Origin: Candidatus Poribacteria bacterium
GTDB lineage: Bacteria; Poribacteria; WGA-4E; PCPOR2b
Reading direction: 5' to 3'
Assembly (NCBI GenBank): GCA_022826645.1
Contig: JAJDUM010000007.1
Coordinates: forward strand, 1 to 64,000
DNA length: 64,000 nucleotides
A program made the position numbers and the translations under genes. Positions 8,824 through 18,339 of this stretch are shown here, in pieces (position 1 is the stretch's first letter; each line of letters starts with the position of its first letter). Under the pieces are notes generated by a model. That model was not told the DNA's origin. It was given only the letters and a program-made list of their open reading frames with translations, and did not search any database.

Positions 8824-8938
8824 GGTAGGCGCTGTTTCCAACTGCGCTGATGCCGTGCGGTTTCTAACCGCACCTACCGAGGTGATAACCCGAATTTTCC
8901 CATCCCCGGTAGGCGAGGTTTCCTAACCTCGCCGATAC
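8824..8938. repeat. Cluster of three related hairpin repeats
   Basis: Three short palindromes share the core GTTTCC(T)AAC or GTTTCTAAC. They lie at 8831-8849 (stem GCGCTGTT with one mismatch), 8855-8873 (perfect 8-bp stem GTGCGGTT) and 8911-8932 (perfect 9-bp stem GGCGAGGTT), each flanked by GGTAGGC- or CCTACC-like sequence. They fill the 288-bp gap between hen1 and pnkp (8775-9062), which has no other gene. They look like small dispersed palindromic repeats and could act as weak terminators or RNA processing sites between the two partner genes. Confidence 0.75.
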
Positions 8939-9062
8939 AGGGTGTTCAATTAATTCTAAACTTTACTATGATATGTCCCTAGTGGTAAATTTCACCGAAG
9001 AAGCAACTGAAATCCCCCAACAGAGCTTATAACAATCCTATTTGGCAATCAAGAGCGTGATA

Positions 9063-11747
9063 ATGAGTGAGCCCAAGAAAATCACTATTCCAGAATTATC
9101 CCTTGTTCTGCTAATTGGTGCATCGAGTGCAGGCAAAAGCACCTTTGCCCGCAAGCATTTTAAGCCGACGGAGATCTTGTCCTCCGATTTCTGCCGTGGG
9201 TTGGTGTCGGACAATGAGAATGACATGGACGCGACGAAGGCGGCTTTTGATGTGTTGCATTATATCGCTGCCAAGCGATTGGCGGCTAGACGATTGGTGG
9301 TTGTGGATGCTACAAACCTGAAACTGGAAGATCGGAAGCCATTTGTCGATCTAGCCCGAGAGTATCATGTCCTGCTGATCGCCATCGTATTAGAGCCGCC
9401 GCAAAATGTCTGTACCGCACGCAATCAGGCACGCCCCGATCGGCATCTGCCGCGAAGCGTGATTCGGGGGCACATCCAGCAATTGCGCAGATCTGTACGC
9501 AGATTGGGGAAGGAAGGTTTTCGCTACATTCATCACCTGCGTAGTGAGGAAGATATTAATTCGGTTCGCATCGAGCGGCAGCGCCTCTGGACGGATCGTC
9601 GAGACGATTCTGGGCCGTTTGACATCATCGGCGATTTACACGGCTGCTGTGACGAATTGGAAGAACTGCTCGGTGTACTCGGCTACGTCCGAAACGAGGG
9701 AGGGATATTCGTCCATCCCCAAGGTCGACGTGCGTTATTTGTGGGTGATCTGGTTGATAGGGGGCCACGCATTGTGGACACGCTGGAACTGATCATTGGT
9801 ATGTGCGAGACAGGCAGCGCGTTATGCGTACCGGGAAATCATGACATCAAGCTATTGCGAAAGTTGCGTGAGCGAAGCCAGACTGAAAAAGTTTCGCATG
9901 GAAGGCACCATCGGAGTAAAATTACTGAGACTCAAATCACGCATGGACTTGCCGAGACGCTTGCAGAGTTGGACGCACTCCCTGCTGATGAACGGGAGCC
10001 ATTTGAGGAAAGGGTCATCACATTTCTGGACAGCCTTGTGAGCCACTTCCTTCTCGATGACGGCAAACTGGTTGTCGCACACGCGGGGATGAAGGAGGAG
10101 ATGCAAGGGCGAGCGTCGGGGGCGGTGCGTGAGTTTGCGCTTTACGGCGAGACGACCGGCGAGACCGATGTGTTTGGTCTGCCCATCAGATACGATTGGG
10201 CATCGGCGTATCGGGGACGTGCAACGGTCGTTTATGGCCATACCCCCGTACCTGAGCCCGAATGGTTCAACCACACTATCAACATTGACACCGGCTGCGT
10301 GTTCGGAGGCAAGCTAACGGCTTTGCGCTACCCCGAAAAGGAATTAGTATCCGTCCCGGCGCAGCGGGTCTATTCCGACCCTGTGCGTCCGTTCCTTGAG
10401 TCTGAGCCGGAGGGTCCGCAGTTGACCGCGCAACAGGCACATGATGATCTGCTCAACATCGCTGACTACTTGCAAAAATTGATGGTTCACACGCAGCTGA
10501 TGGGGAATGTGGTTGTCCGTGAAGAAAATGCTGCCGCTGCGCTTGAAGTGATGACACGCTTTGCAGTTGCTCCACAGTGGCTTATCTATCTGCCACCCAC
10601 AATGTCACCCAGTGCAACATCGGGCCGTCCAAACATGTTGGAACACCCGGAGGAAGCGTTCTCTTACTACCGCAACGAAGGTGTGTCGCAAGTCATCTGT
10701 GAAGAAAAGCACATGGGTTCGCGTGTCGTTATCGTGCTATGCCGTGATGAAACGATTGCCCTCAAACGATTCGGCATTATCGGTAATGGCACAGTTCAAC
10801 CCACATTTGACGGCGAGAAATCGCCCGAAACCAACCGTGTTGAACCCAGTATCGGTGTCTGTTATACACGGACAGGGCGTCCTTTCTTTAACGACCCTGA
10901 AATGGAGGCAGCGTTGCTCCAACGACTCCATGCCGCCTTTGATGCAATCAAGTTTTGGGAAACGCACGAAACCGATTGGGTGTGTCTTGACGCTGAACTA
11001 ATGCCGTGGTCTGCAAAGGCGCAAGAGTTGATCAAGGAACAATACGCACCGGTTGGTGTCGCTGGGGGGATTGCGCTCAAACATGCTGCGGATGTTCTCA
11101 CACAATCAGGAGAACGAGGGTTGGCTGTGGGGGAGCTACAGGAGCAAATCACCCAACGGTGGGATAGCATCGAACGGTATCGTAACGTTTATCGGCAGTA
11201 CTGTTGGGAGGTGACATCACTCGATGATCTGAAACTTGCTCCCTTTCATCTGTTAGCGGTAGAGGACAAAGTCTACACCGACAAAGACCACCGTTGGCAC
11301 CTCAACACACTGAAGGCATTGTGCGATGCCGACCCGGGTTTACTCCAAGCGACCGCTTACCGCGTTGTGGATGTGCAAGACGAAGCATCGCAGGGTGAAG
11401 CGATTCAGTGGTGGGAGGCGCTGACAGAGCAGGGTGGTGAAGGAATGGTCGTCAAGCCATACGATTTCCACCCGCGTGGCTCGCGTGGGTTGCTACAACC
11501 GGCGGTCAAATGTCGTGGGCGAGAGTATCTGAGAATCATTTATGGTCCCGAATATTTACTCCCCGAAAATTTAGACCGATTGAAAGCACGTAACTTGGGC
11601 GTAAAAAGGCGGTTGGCACTCCGCGAGTTTGCGCTTGGCATCGAAGCATTGGAACGCTTCGTGCGCCGCGAGCCGCTTCGGCGTGTGCACGAATGCGTCT
11701 TCGGCGTTCTGGCGTTAGAGAGCGAGCCTGTTGACCCGCGGTTATAG
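9063..11747 (+). CDS. pnkp: Pnkp: polynucleotide kinase-phosphatase-ligase of bacterial RNA repair
   Basis: An 894-residue protein, close to the usual 850-900. ATG 9063 is preferred over an in-frame TTG at 9042. Domain one (about 1-170) is a 5'-kinase with P-loop GASSAGKST. Domain two (about 180-480) is a calcineurin-type 2',3'-phosphatase with GDLHG, GDLVDRGP, GNHD and AHAG motifs. Domain three (about 490-890) is an RNA ligase adenylyltransferase with nucleotidyl lysine motif EEKHMGSR, a later GEGMVVKP block and basic motif KCRGREYLR. It heals the 2',3'-cyclic phosphate and 5'-OH ends left by ribotoxins and, with Hen1, seals them. All three active sites look intact. Confidence 0.93.
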   Translation: MSEPKKITIPELSLVLLIGASSAGKSTFARKHFKPTEILSSDFCRGLVSDNENDMDATKAAFDVLHYIAAKRLAARRLVVVDATNLKLEDRKPFVDLAREYHVLLIAIVLEPPQNVCTARNQARPDRHLPRSVIRGHIQQLRRSVRRLGKEGFRYIHHLRSEEDINSVRIERQRLWTDRRDDSGPFDIIGDLHGCCDELEELLGVLGYVRNEGGIFVHPQGRRALFVGDLVDRGPRIVDTLELIIGMCETGSALCVPGNHDIKLLRKLRERSQTEKVSHGRHHRSKITETQITHGLAETLAELDALPADEREPFEERVITFLDSLVSHFLLDDGKLVVAHAGMKEEMQGRASGAVREFALYGETTGETDVFGLPIRYDWASAYRGRATVVYGHTPVPEPEWFNHTINIDTGCVFGGKLTALRYPEKELVSVPAQRVYSDPVRPFLESEPEGPQLTAQQAHDDLLNIADYLQKLMVHTQLMGNVVVREENAAAALEVMTRFAVAPQWLIYLPPTMSPSATSGRPNMLEHPEEAFSYYRNEGVSQVICEEKHMGSRVVIVLCRDETIALKRFGIIGNGTVQPTFDGEKSPETNRVEPSIGVCYTRTGRPFFNDPEMEAALLQRLHAAFDAIKFWETHETDWVCLDAELMPWSAKAQELIKEQYAPVGVAGGIALKHAADVLTQSGERGLAVGELQEQITQRWDSIERYRNVYRQYCWEVTSLDDLKLAPFHLLAVEDKVYTDKDHRWHLNTLKALCDADPGLLQATAYRVVDVQDEASQGEAIQWWEALTEQGGEGMVVKPYDFHPRGSRGLLQPAVKCRGREYLRIIYGPEYLLPENLDRLKARNLGVKRRLALREFALGIEALERFVRREPLRRVHECVFGVLALESEPVDPRL

Positions 11748-11880
11748 TTTTGAAGGAATGCGCTTTGTTTGCCGGAATCAGCAATTTTGAGCAAGGATGG
11801 AAGCGACGCTTCATTCGCTTCTTTCCTACTCTTCCATCCTTCCCTGTTTTCCGAAGATTGGAAAGGAGAAACCGGAAGTC

Positions 11881-13788
11881 ATGTCTGATACTTATAAGAG
11901 AATCTATGCACAGTCGCTAAACGAGCCGGATACTTTCTGGGCGAACGCAGCGGAAGATATTCACTGGTACAAAAAGTGGGACACAGTGCTTGATGACTCT
12001 CAGAAGCCTTTCTACCGCTGGTTTACAGGTGGCTTGACCAACAGCTGTTATAATGCCCTCGATCTGCATGTGGAAAATGGACGCGGTGACCAGACGGCAC
12101 TGATTTACGATAGTCCTGTTACAGACACCATTGAGACCTTCACCTACCGAGAACTTCGGGACGAGGTCGCCCGTTTTGCGGGTGTCCTTACCGCTCAAGG
12201 CGTTCAGAAAGGCGATCGGGTGATTATCTACATGCCCATGGTGCCTGAATCGGTTATCGCCATGCTTGCTTGCGCTCGGATCGGTGCCGTTCATTCCGTT
12301 GTCTTCGGCGGGTTCGCCGCCAACGAACTGGCAACCCGCATTGATGATGCAAAACCGAAACTCATCCTCTCCGCTTCGTGCGGGATCGAAGTGGACCGCA
12401 TTATTGCATATAAGCCGCTGCTAGATAGTGCTATCGAGCTCGCAGCAGAAAAGCCTTCCCGGTGCATTATCCTGCAGCGTCCGCAAGAACAGGCATCCAT
12501 GATCGCCGGTCGAGATCTGGATTGGTCGGAACTTGTGGAAGGCGCTACCTCAGTCGATTGCGTACCAGTTGCCGCAACAGATCCTCTCTATATCCTCTAT
12601 ACTTCCGGCACAACGGGTGTGCCAAAAGGCGTTGTGCGCGACAACGGCGGTCATCTGGTTGCACTCAAATGGAGCCTCCAGAATGTCTATGGGGTAGATG
12701 CAAGCGAAGTGTACTGGGCGGCTTCAGACATCGGTTGGGCAGTGGGACACTCCTACACCGTCTACGCGCCCCTCTTCAAAGGGTGTACGACGGTTTTGTA
12801 TGAAGGGAAACCGGTTGGTACTCCCGATCCTGGCGCGTTCTGGCGCGTTATATCCCAGCACAGTGTCAGCATCCTATTCACAGCACCCACCGTCTTCCGA
12901 GCCATTAAGCGCGAAGATCCTAACGGCGATTATATCCGGAAATACGACCTGAGCGGTTTCCGCGCACTCTTTCTCGCCGGTGAGCGATGCGATCCCGACA
13001 CACTGATTTGGGCGCAGGAACAGCTCAACGTCCCTGTGATTGATCATTGGTGGCAGACAGAAACCGGTTGGCCCGTGGGGGCGAACCCCATCGGGGTTGA
13101 GGCGTTTCCTGTCAAGCCGGGTTCCTGTACCAAGCCTGTCCCGGGCTACGATGTGCGTGTCTTAGACGACGACGGTGCAGAGGTGGAAGCAAGCCAAATT
13201 GGTAATATTGTTATTAAGTTGCCGCTGCCTCCCGGCTGTCTTCCAACGTTGTGGAACAACGATGAGGGCTATCAGTCCTCCTATCTCAACACCTATTCGG
13301 GCTACTATCTGACAGCGGACGCCGGCTACAAGGATGAGGACGGTTACCTCTGGATCATGAGTCGCACGGACGACATCATCAACGTGGCAGGACACCGCCT
13401 CTCCACCGGCGCGATGGAGGAAGTGTTGGCAGCCCATCCCGATGTGGCTGAGTGTGCGGTCGTGGGTATCGCAGACGAGATCAAGGGGGAAGTTCCGATG
13501 GGCTTTATTGTCCTGAAAGCTGGTGTCCAGCACCCCGACGATCTTATCATTCAGGAGCTTATCCAGATGGTTCGCCAAGAGATCGGTCCTATCGCCTCCT
13601 TCCGAGTTGCGACTGTGGTGCAGCGACTACCCAAAACACGGTCAGGCAAGATTCTGCGTGGGACTATGAAGAGCATTGCCGATGGGGTTGAATACCGTAT
13701 GCCAGCGACAATCGATGACCCGGTTATCTTGGATGAAATCACCGAAGCCCTCGCAACCCTAGGTTATCCACGGCAAAGTACGGAGTAG
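11881..13788 (+). CDS. Propionate/acetate-CoA ligase (PrpE-like, AMP-forming)
   Basis: A 635-residue protein. The start is ATG 11881, with aaaggag at 11862-11868; longer in-frame readings from 11797 are rejected. The P-loop-like motif YTSGTTGVPKGVVRDNGG, the DIGWAVGHSY block and the C-terminal PKTRSGKILRG, with the catalytic and acetylatable lysine, place it in the ANL superfamily. The VVRDNGGH extension is typical of propionyl-CoA synthetases (PrpE/ACSS3). It activates a short-chain carboxylate with ATP and CoA in the cytoplasm. Acetate or another short acid is an alternative substrate. It stands alone between pnkp and the GH32 gene. Confidence 0.85.
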   Translation: MSDTYKRIYAQSLNEPDTFWANAAEDIHWYKKWDTVLDDSQKPFYRWFTGGLTNSCYNALDLHVENGRGDQTALIYDSPVTDTIETFTYRELRDEVARFAGVLTAQGVQKGDRVIIYMPMVPESVIAMLACARIGAVHSVVFGGFAANELATRIDDAKPKLILSASCGIEVDRIIAYKPLLDSAIELAAEKPSRCIILQRPQEQASMIAGRDLDWSELVEGATSVDCVPVAATDPLYILYTSGTTGVPKGVVRDNGGHLVALKWSLQNVYGVDASEVYWAASDIGWAVGHSYTVYAPLFKGCTTVLYEGKPVGTPDPGAFWRVISQHSVSILFTAPTVFRAIKREDPNGDYIRKYDLSGFRALFLAGERCDPDTLIWAQEQLNVPVIDHWWQTETGWPVGANPIGVEAFPVKPGSCTKPVPGYDVRVLDDDGAEVEASQIGNIVIKLPLPPGCLPTLWNNDEGYQSSYLNTYSGYYLTADAGYKDEDGYLWIMSRTDDIINVAGHRLSTGAMEEVLAAHPDVAECAVVGIADEIKGEVPMGFIVLKAGVQHPDDLIIQELIQMVRQEIGPIASFRVATVVQRLPKTRSGKILRGTMKSIADGVEYRMPATIDDPVILDEITEALATLGYPRQSTE

Positions 13789-13857
13789 TAGGCATGCGTC
13801 GTATGCCGTAACCCTTGGTGATCTATCAAAATCGAGCTATACTATGGGGACAAATAG

Positions 13858-15354
13858 ATGACTGAATCGACACAAAGTGACATCGACCCACGCCGTCTGG
13901 AACTGGCGTCTGATCCGTACCGTCCAGCATACCACTTTATAGGACCAGCCAACTGGATGAACGATCCAAACGGAACCATCTTCTGGAAAGGCAGATACCA
14001 CATCTTTTACCAATACAACCCGAATGGGGCTTTCCACGGAACGATACATTGGGGACACGCCTCCAGTGCGGATCTGGTCCACTGGACGGATCATCCGATT
14101 GCGCTGCCACCCGGTCCGGACGGGGCAGATCGGGACCAGTGCTATAGCGGCGCAGCGTTCGTCAATAAAGAAGGGGTGCCCACGTTCATCTATCACGGCT
14201 TGCCAGATGGCATCTGCCTCGCTACAAGCGATGATGATCTCCTTATCAACTGGGAAAAACACCCGGCGAATCCGATTATACCCAACCCAGGACCCGATGA
14301 CGAATACTGCGTCGGTGGTGCCCCGTGCGCTTGGGTCGAAGGGGATACCTACTATGCGCTGACTGGAAACAGTGGGAATGCCCCGCCAGATGTAGCGTAT
14401 CTATATACCTCTAAAGACTTTGCTAACTGGAAGTATCTGCACCCCTTCTACGAGGGAGGCACTTTCACAGAATGGGGCGAGGACTGCGGCTGCCCTGACT
14501 TTTTCCGTTTGGGTGATAAACACGTACTATCCTTCACCAGTCACCCGCGTGGCGCGCAATTCTACATCGGCACTTACGCCGATCAACGGTTCACTCCTGA
14601 GCGTCACAAGCGATTGGCGCTCGGCGATACAGGTCGTCCCGGTGTCTACAATGAGGGCTTAACACTGCTGGATGATAGGGGCAGACGCATTCTGTTCGGC
14701 AGGCTCCACGAAGCACGTTATAGCTATGTCCAACGTGCGTCTGGTTGGGCGGGGATGTTTGCACTGCCGATGGTTCTGTCGCTGTCGGATGACGAAGATT
14801 TGCTCTTAGAGCCTGTCCCAGAATTGGAGGCGTTGCGAGGTGAGCACACGCGCTTTTCTGACATCCAATTAAACGGGGACTCAGACCACCCGCTTGATGA
14901 AATTCGCGGCGATCAGTTAGAGATTCGAGCGGTATTTGAATGGGAGAGCGCCGAGGAGTTCGGTCTAAAAGTTTGCTGTTCCCCGGATGGCGAAGAACAG
15001 ACCTCCATCCGCTTCAACCTCAACCCGTGGTCAGCCAACCGTCCTCCGGAAGAGATTAGACCACTTCGAGAGTTGATTTTGGACGCACATCGATCAAGCA
15101 TCAGTTCGGAGGTGAGTAATCGTGAATCGGAACGGTGTACCTTTGACCTCCCTTACGGCGAGTCGATAGAGCTACGGATATTCGTGGACCGCACCGTGGT
15201 GGAGGTTTTTGCTAATGATCGCCATTATCTGGCAAAGCGCATCTATCCCGCGCGACCCGATAGCCTCGGCGTGGAACTATTTGCGCGGGGCGGCAAGGCG
15301 ACCGTGCGATCGTTGGACGTATGGCAGATGGGGTCAATTTGGCCTATCGAATAG
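13858..15354 (+). CDS. Glycoside hydrolase family 32-like protein with altered active site motifs
   Basis: A 498-residue protein without an obvious signal peptide. The N-terminal WMNDPNG (residues 33-39, nucleophile D36), the HIFYQYNP block and SSADLVHW are diagnostic of GH32 beta-fructosidases. The C-terminal 150 residues form the usual beta-sandwich, ending with RIFVDRTVVEVFANDRH. Two catalytic motifs are unusual. The RDP triad region reads VGGAPCAW (about 152-159), and the acid/base EC-P-D motif reads EDCGCPDFF (208-216). The natural family acts on sucrose, levan or inulin. Here the substrate may differ, or activity may be altered. It is followed by a PhyH gene. Confidence 0.8.
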   Translation: MTESTQSDIDPRRLELASDPYRPAYHFIGPANWMNDPNGTIFWKGRYHIFYQYNPNGAFHGTIHWGHASSADLVHWTDHPIALPPGPDGADRDQCYSGAAFVNKEGVPTFIYHGLPDGICLATSDDDLLINWEKHPANPIIPNPGPDDEYCVGGAPCAWVEGDTYYALTGNSGNAPPDVAYLYTSKDFANWKYLHPFYEGGTFTEWGEDCGCPDFFRLGDKHVLSFTSHPRGAQFYIGTYADQRFTPERHKRLALGDTGRPGVYNEGLTLLDDRGRRILFGRLHEARYSYVQRASGWAGMFALPMVLSLSDDEDLLLEPVPELEALRGEHTRFSDIQLNGDSDHPLDEIRGDQLEIRAVFEWESAEEFGLKVCCSPDGEEQTSIRFNLNPWSANRPPEEIRPLRELILDAHRSSISSEVSNRESERCTFDLPYGESIELRIFVDRTVVEVFANDRHYLAKRIYPARPDSLGVELFARGGKATVRSLDVWQMGSIWPIE

Positions 15355-15389
15355 TAGCGGGCATTTCATTATGCAAAGGAGGGACTCCA

Positions 15390-16178
15390 ATGGGTGAAAA
15401 GAAAGACAAATCATTTGAAGAAAATCTAGCACAGCTTGAGCGCGATGGATTTCTGCTTATCAAAAACGTACTCAACACAGAAACCGTTCAGAAATGGCGG
15501 GACAGTCTGTATGGGCGCTACAAGCGGGGAGAATATGATCGCAGAAACAGTGTCGGTAATGTGTCATATAACCAGTTGCTGGAGCAGGAACCGGAGATGA
15601 CGCGAGCGCTTATTGCACATCCGAGTGTTGCACCATACCTGAAGGCAACGCTGGGTAAGCAGTGCCAACTCCGTAGTGTGCGTGCACACCTCAACCCTGA
15701 CGACTACACGCAAGAATGGCACATGGATTTCTACGACTACTGGTATCAGGAGGAGAAGGTCGACGCCAGTCGTTTTGTCCAAGGGTTCTGTATGAACACC
15801 ACATTTTACCTAACCGATAACACACCGGAGCGGGCACGCCTTACCTTTGTCAAAGATCTCTGTCATCGTCCAATTCCCGAAGAACTTCGTGAACATCTCT
15901 GGTACAGGGACGATCGAAACAATCCGTTCCAGCGTTGGTGCGACGAGCAGCCACATATAGACCTGTATCCAATGAGCGGAGATGCGGTGGTCTTTTACAG
16001 TCATCTGCCCCACCAAGGTGCCAAAACGGGACCCGATCCCGAAGGCGAGATCCGTGGGAATATCGTTTTTCACTACCAACAAAATCCGATGTATCCCGGT
16101 ATCCGCTTTGTCAGCCAGCCACAGGTTACGCTTGATGCCCTCGGTTATGACGGCACTTTTCCCTTTGCAGAAAGTTGA
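15390..16178 (+). CDS. Phytanoyl-CoA dioxygenase (PhyH) family protein
   Basis: A 262-residue Fe(II)/2-oxoglutarate oxygenase. ATG 15390 follows aaggagg at 15376-15382, and the longer reading into the GH32 gene is rejected. The iron ligands are H111-x-D113 (HMDFYDYW) and a distal His in HLPHQGAK (about 208), with R222 available for 2-oxoglutarate. The family hydroxylates unactivated carbons of lipids, amino acids and natural products; the substrate is unknown. It is one of four divergent PhyH proteins in the window. Its 35-bp spacing after the GH32 gene suggests a shared transcript. A MITE-like element begins 6 bp after its stop. Confidence 0.85.
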   Translation: MGEKKDKSFEENLAQLERDGFLLIKNVLNTETVQKWRDSLYGRYKRGEYDRRNSVGNVSYNQLLEQEPEMTRALIAHPSVAPYLKATLGKQCQLRSVRAHLNPDDYTQEWHMDFYDYWYQEEKVDASRFVQGFCMNTTFYLTDNTPERARLTFVKDLCHRPIPEELREHLWYRDDRNNPFQRWCDEQPHIDLYPMSGDAVVFYSHLPHQGAKTGPDPEGEIRGNIVFHYQQNPMYPGIRFVSQPQVTLDALGYDGTFPFAES

Positions 16179-16184
16179 TAGGTC

Positions 16185-16335
16185 AGGACTTACGCACTTC
16201 GATTGTAGTTGCCCGTTTTTTAATCCCGCCTGCCTGCTCTCGGCTTGTCGGAGTCCCGATTCATCGGGGATTCATCGGGGGGCGGCGATGAATCCCCGAA
16301 CTACAGGGCTTTAACCGTTTAGCTGTCTAAGTCCT
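16185..16335. mobile_element. MITE-like element, copy 1
   Basis: The left end is AGGACTTACGCAC at 16185-16197; the right end, read in reverse complement, is AGGACTTAGACA, a slightly decayed terminal inverted repeat. It is 151 bp long and has no coding capacity. The interior carries the palindrome module GATGAATCCCCGAACTACA, shared with copy 3. Copies 2 and 3 lie at 33753-33913 and 34854-35037. It occupies most of the 200-bp gap between the PhyH gene and the dehydrogenase gene. Confidence 0.75.
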
Positions 16336-16378
16336 ATGGGTCTAAAAATTCTTAAAACAATAATGGAGGATATGCTTT

Positions 16379-17443
16379 ATGGCAACATTTCGCCCCAAAG
16401 TCTTGATAGCTTGTGATGAACGTGTCCGCAATTCCTATCTACCACCCGAAGAAATAGAACGACTTGAAACCTTCGCTGATTGGGAGTGGTTCTCCTGCGA
16501 AGGCGGAAGCATCTACACCACGAACGAAAATCCCGAAGCAGCAGCAGAGCTCGGTGAACACCTCAGCGAGGCTAACGGTCTGGTTGTGTGTCACGGTTGC
16601 CCCACAGTTACGCCGGAGGTTTTGGATGCCGCACCAAATCTGAAAATTATCGGTGAATTAGAGGGGGATCGCTTCGCCAGCCGGATTGACTTAGAAGCCG
16701 CGTGGGAGCGGGGAATTCGCACAGTGGATACCACCAACGGCTCCTCCTATCCGGTTTCAGAGTGGGCGTTGGGGCTTATCCTGATTGCGTTACGCAACGC
16801 GGGAGCCCAATTCCGTCGTATTATCGCCGGCGAGACAACCCGAGATAACAGCGCGCTCGAATATGCCGGCGGACTACTCACCGGTAAGCGGGTGGGATTG
16901 ATAGGGGGCGGAAATATGGGCAGGCGCCTTATCAAGTTCCTTCGTCCCTTTGAGGTCGATATCTGGGTGCATGATCCCTATCTGCCGCGGGAGATGGCGG
17001 AAGCGGTCGGCTTTCTACAAACCTCACTGGACAATCTGCTGTCGCAGTGCGATGTCATTGTCTGTGTCGCGCCGTTGACGCCGGGAACCCAGCGAATGAT
17101 CGGGGAACGCGAGCTGAATCTAATCAAATCCGGTGCAGCGTTAGTCAATGTTTCTCGTGGTCCCATTATTGACCCCGACGCACTCATTGCGCGCCTCAAA
17201 CGCGGAGACATCACCGCTGGATTAGACGTTTTCGATCCGGAACCGATTCCGCCCGATAGCGAAATTATCCATCTCCCCAATGTCTTCCTTACGCCGCACT
17301 TTGCTGCTTTCACCGGCGACGCCTATCCGCACTTCTTTGAGTTAATGGTAGACGAGTTAGATCGGTTCTTCCACGGGCACGAAACACTGTTCGATTTGAC
17401 ACCGCGCTCTCTTGCGAATCGTACCGGTGCTGAACCAGTTTAG
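16379..17443 (+). CDS. D-isomer-specific 2-hydroxyacid dehydrogenase
   Basis: A 354-residue NAD-dependent oxidoreductase, with ggagga at 16365-16370 before the ATG. The Rossmann motif GLIGGGNMG (about 174-182) and the catalytic Arg in NVSRGPI, Glu/Asp in DVFDPEP and His in TPHFAAFT are all present, as in phosphoglycerate and glyoxylate dehydrogenases. It interconverts a 2-oxoacid and its D-2-hydroxyacid; the substrate is not determinable. The C-terminal ACT domain of long SerA proteins is absent. It lies between two PhyH genes, 79 bp before the second. Confidence 0.85.
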   Translation: MATFRPKVLIACDERVRNSYLPPEEIERLETFADWEWFSCEGGSIYTTNENPEAAAELGEHLSEANGLVVCHGCPTVTPEVLDAAPNLKIIGELEGDRFASRIDLEAAWERGIRTVDTTNGSSYPVSEWALGLILIALRNAGAQFRRIIAGETTRDNSALEYAGGLLTGKRVGLIGGGNMGRRLIKFLRPFEVDIWVHDPYLPREMAEAVGFLQTSLDNLLSQCDVIVCVAPLTPGTQRMIGERELNLIKSGAALVNVSRGPIIDPDALIARLKRGDITAGLDVFDPEPIPPDSEIIHLPNVFLTPHFAAFTGDAYPHFFELMVDELDRFFHGHETLFDLTPRSLANRTGAEPV

Positions 17444-17522
17444 GTAAAAACTTCAAATACACTGAAAAACTCGGCCCGCGAAAAATCGGTCAATCTCTTC
17501 GCGGATGAAGAGGGAGTTAGTC

Positions 17523-18332
17523 ATGACGCCAGTAGAAGAAAAAGTGCACTTTGATACATTCGGATTCATTATCAGGCGAGGGCTCTTTGGAGCGGAGAAG
17601 ATGCAAAAATTCTCCGACTGGTTTGACGAGGGATGCGATGCTCAGTGTGGTTCTTTCGCAGGTGAAAGGCAAATCGGTTATCCCGGACTCAGCATACATG
17701 AGGGATTCTGCCATCACTACCTCGACGACCCACGAATTCTGGATGCGCTGGAAAACCTAATGGGTGAGGATTTCATGCTAGTCGCCTCAGATGCCCAGCG
17801 ACATTCAGGAAACTCCCATTGGCACCAAGATACGGCTATTCCGATGGAAGAGGGCAAAACAAGTGAATACTTGATGCTCAAAGTGATTATGTATCTGGAC
17901 GACCATAGCGAGGGACCGGGGTGTTTGTGGGTGCTTCCGGGAAGTCATAAGCGAGGTTATGCTGAGTCGATACGCGAGTTGATAGGGATGGGAAATCCCA
18001 CCGACGTCGATACGTTGACCCCAGCCGGTGTGCCACCAACCGCTTTCCCCGGCGCAGTTCCCACCAAAACCCGTCCGGGGGACATCATTTTCTTCAATCA
18101 GAAGTTGGCACATTCATCGTGGGGTGGGCAGCCGGGTCGGCGATTTTTAGGACTCACCTTCGGCGCGAAGCCGACCGAGGATTGGCAGATCGAGTGGCTC
18201 GTCCATCATGGCGAGCGGTGGAAAACAATGTGTAGGAATGAGCGACAGTCGCAGTTCCCGGATCATTTGGTCAGAACCGCAGGTCCTCGTCGTCAGCGCT
18301 TGATTGAGTTTATGTACAGCAGGGGATACTGA
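17523..18332 (+). CDS. Phytanoyl-CoA dioxygenase (PhyH) family protein
   Basis: A 269-residue protein. ATG 17523 is preferred (gaggga at 17511-17516) over an upstream in-frame ATG at 17505. Iron ligands are visible as H101-Q-D103 (SHWHQDTA) and a distal His in LAHSSWGG, with an Arg in GRRFLG as the likely 2-oxoglutarate contact. The block DDHSEGPGCLWVLPGSH is typical of PhyH proteins. A cytoplasmic oxygenase of unknown substrate is inferred, possibly working with the preceding 2-hydroxyacid dehydrogenase. Confidence 0.85.
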   Translation: MTPVEEKVHFDTFGFIIRRGLFGAEKMQKFSDWFDEGCDAQCGSFAGERQIGYPGLSIHEGFCHHYLDDPRILDALENLMGEDFMLVASDAQRHSGNSHWHQDTAIPMEEGKTSEYLMLKVIMYLDDHSEGPGCLWVLPGSHKRGYAESIRELIGMGNPTDVDTLTPAGVPPTAFPGAVPTKTRPGDIIFFNQKLAHSSWGGQPGRRFLGLTFGAKPTEDWQIEWLVHHGERWKTMCRNERQSQFPDHLVRTAGPRRQRLIEFMYSRGY

Positions 18333-18339
18333 TCCCCTT

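Noticed and set aside
13790..13806. Small hairpin GGCATGCGTCGTATGCC after the CoA ligase gene
   Set aside because: The stem is only 5 bp and no T-run follows, so it is not supported as a terminator.
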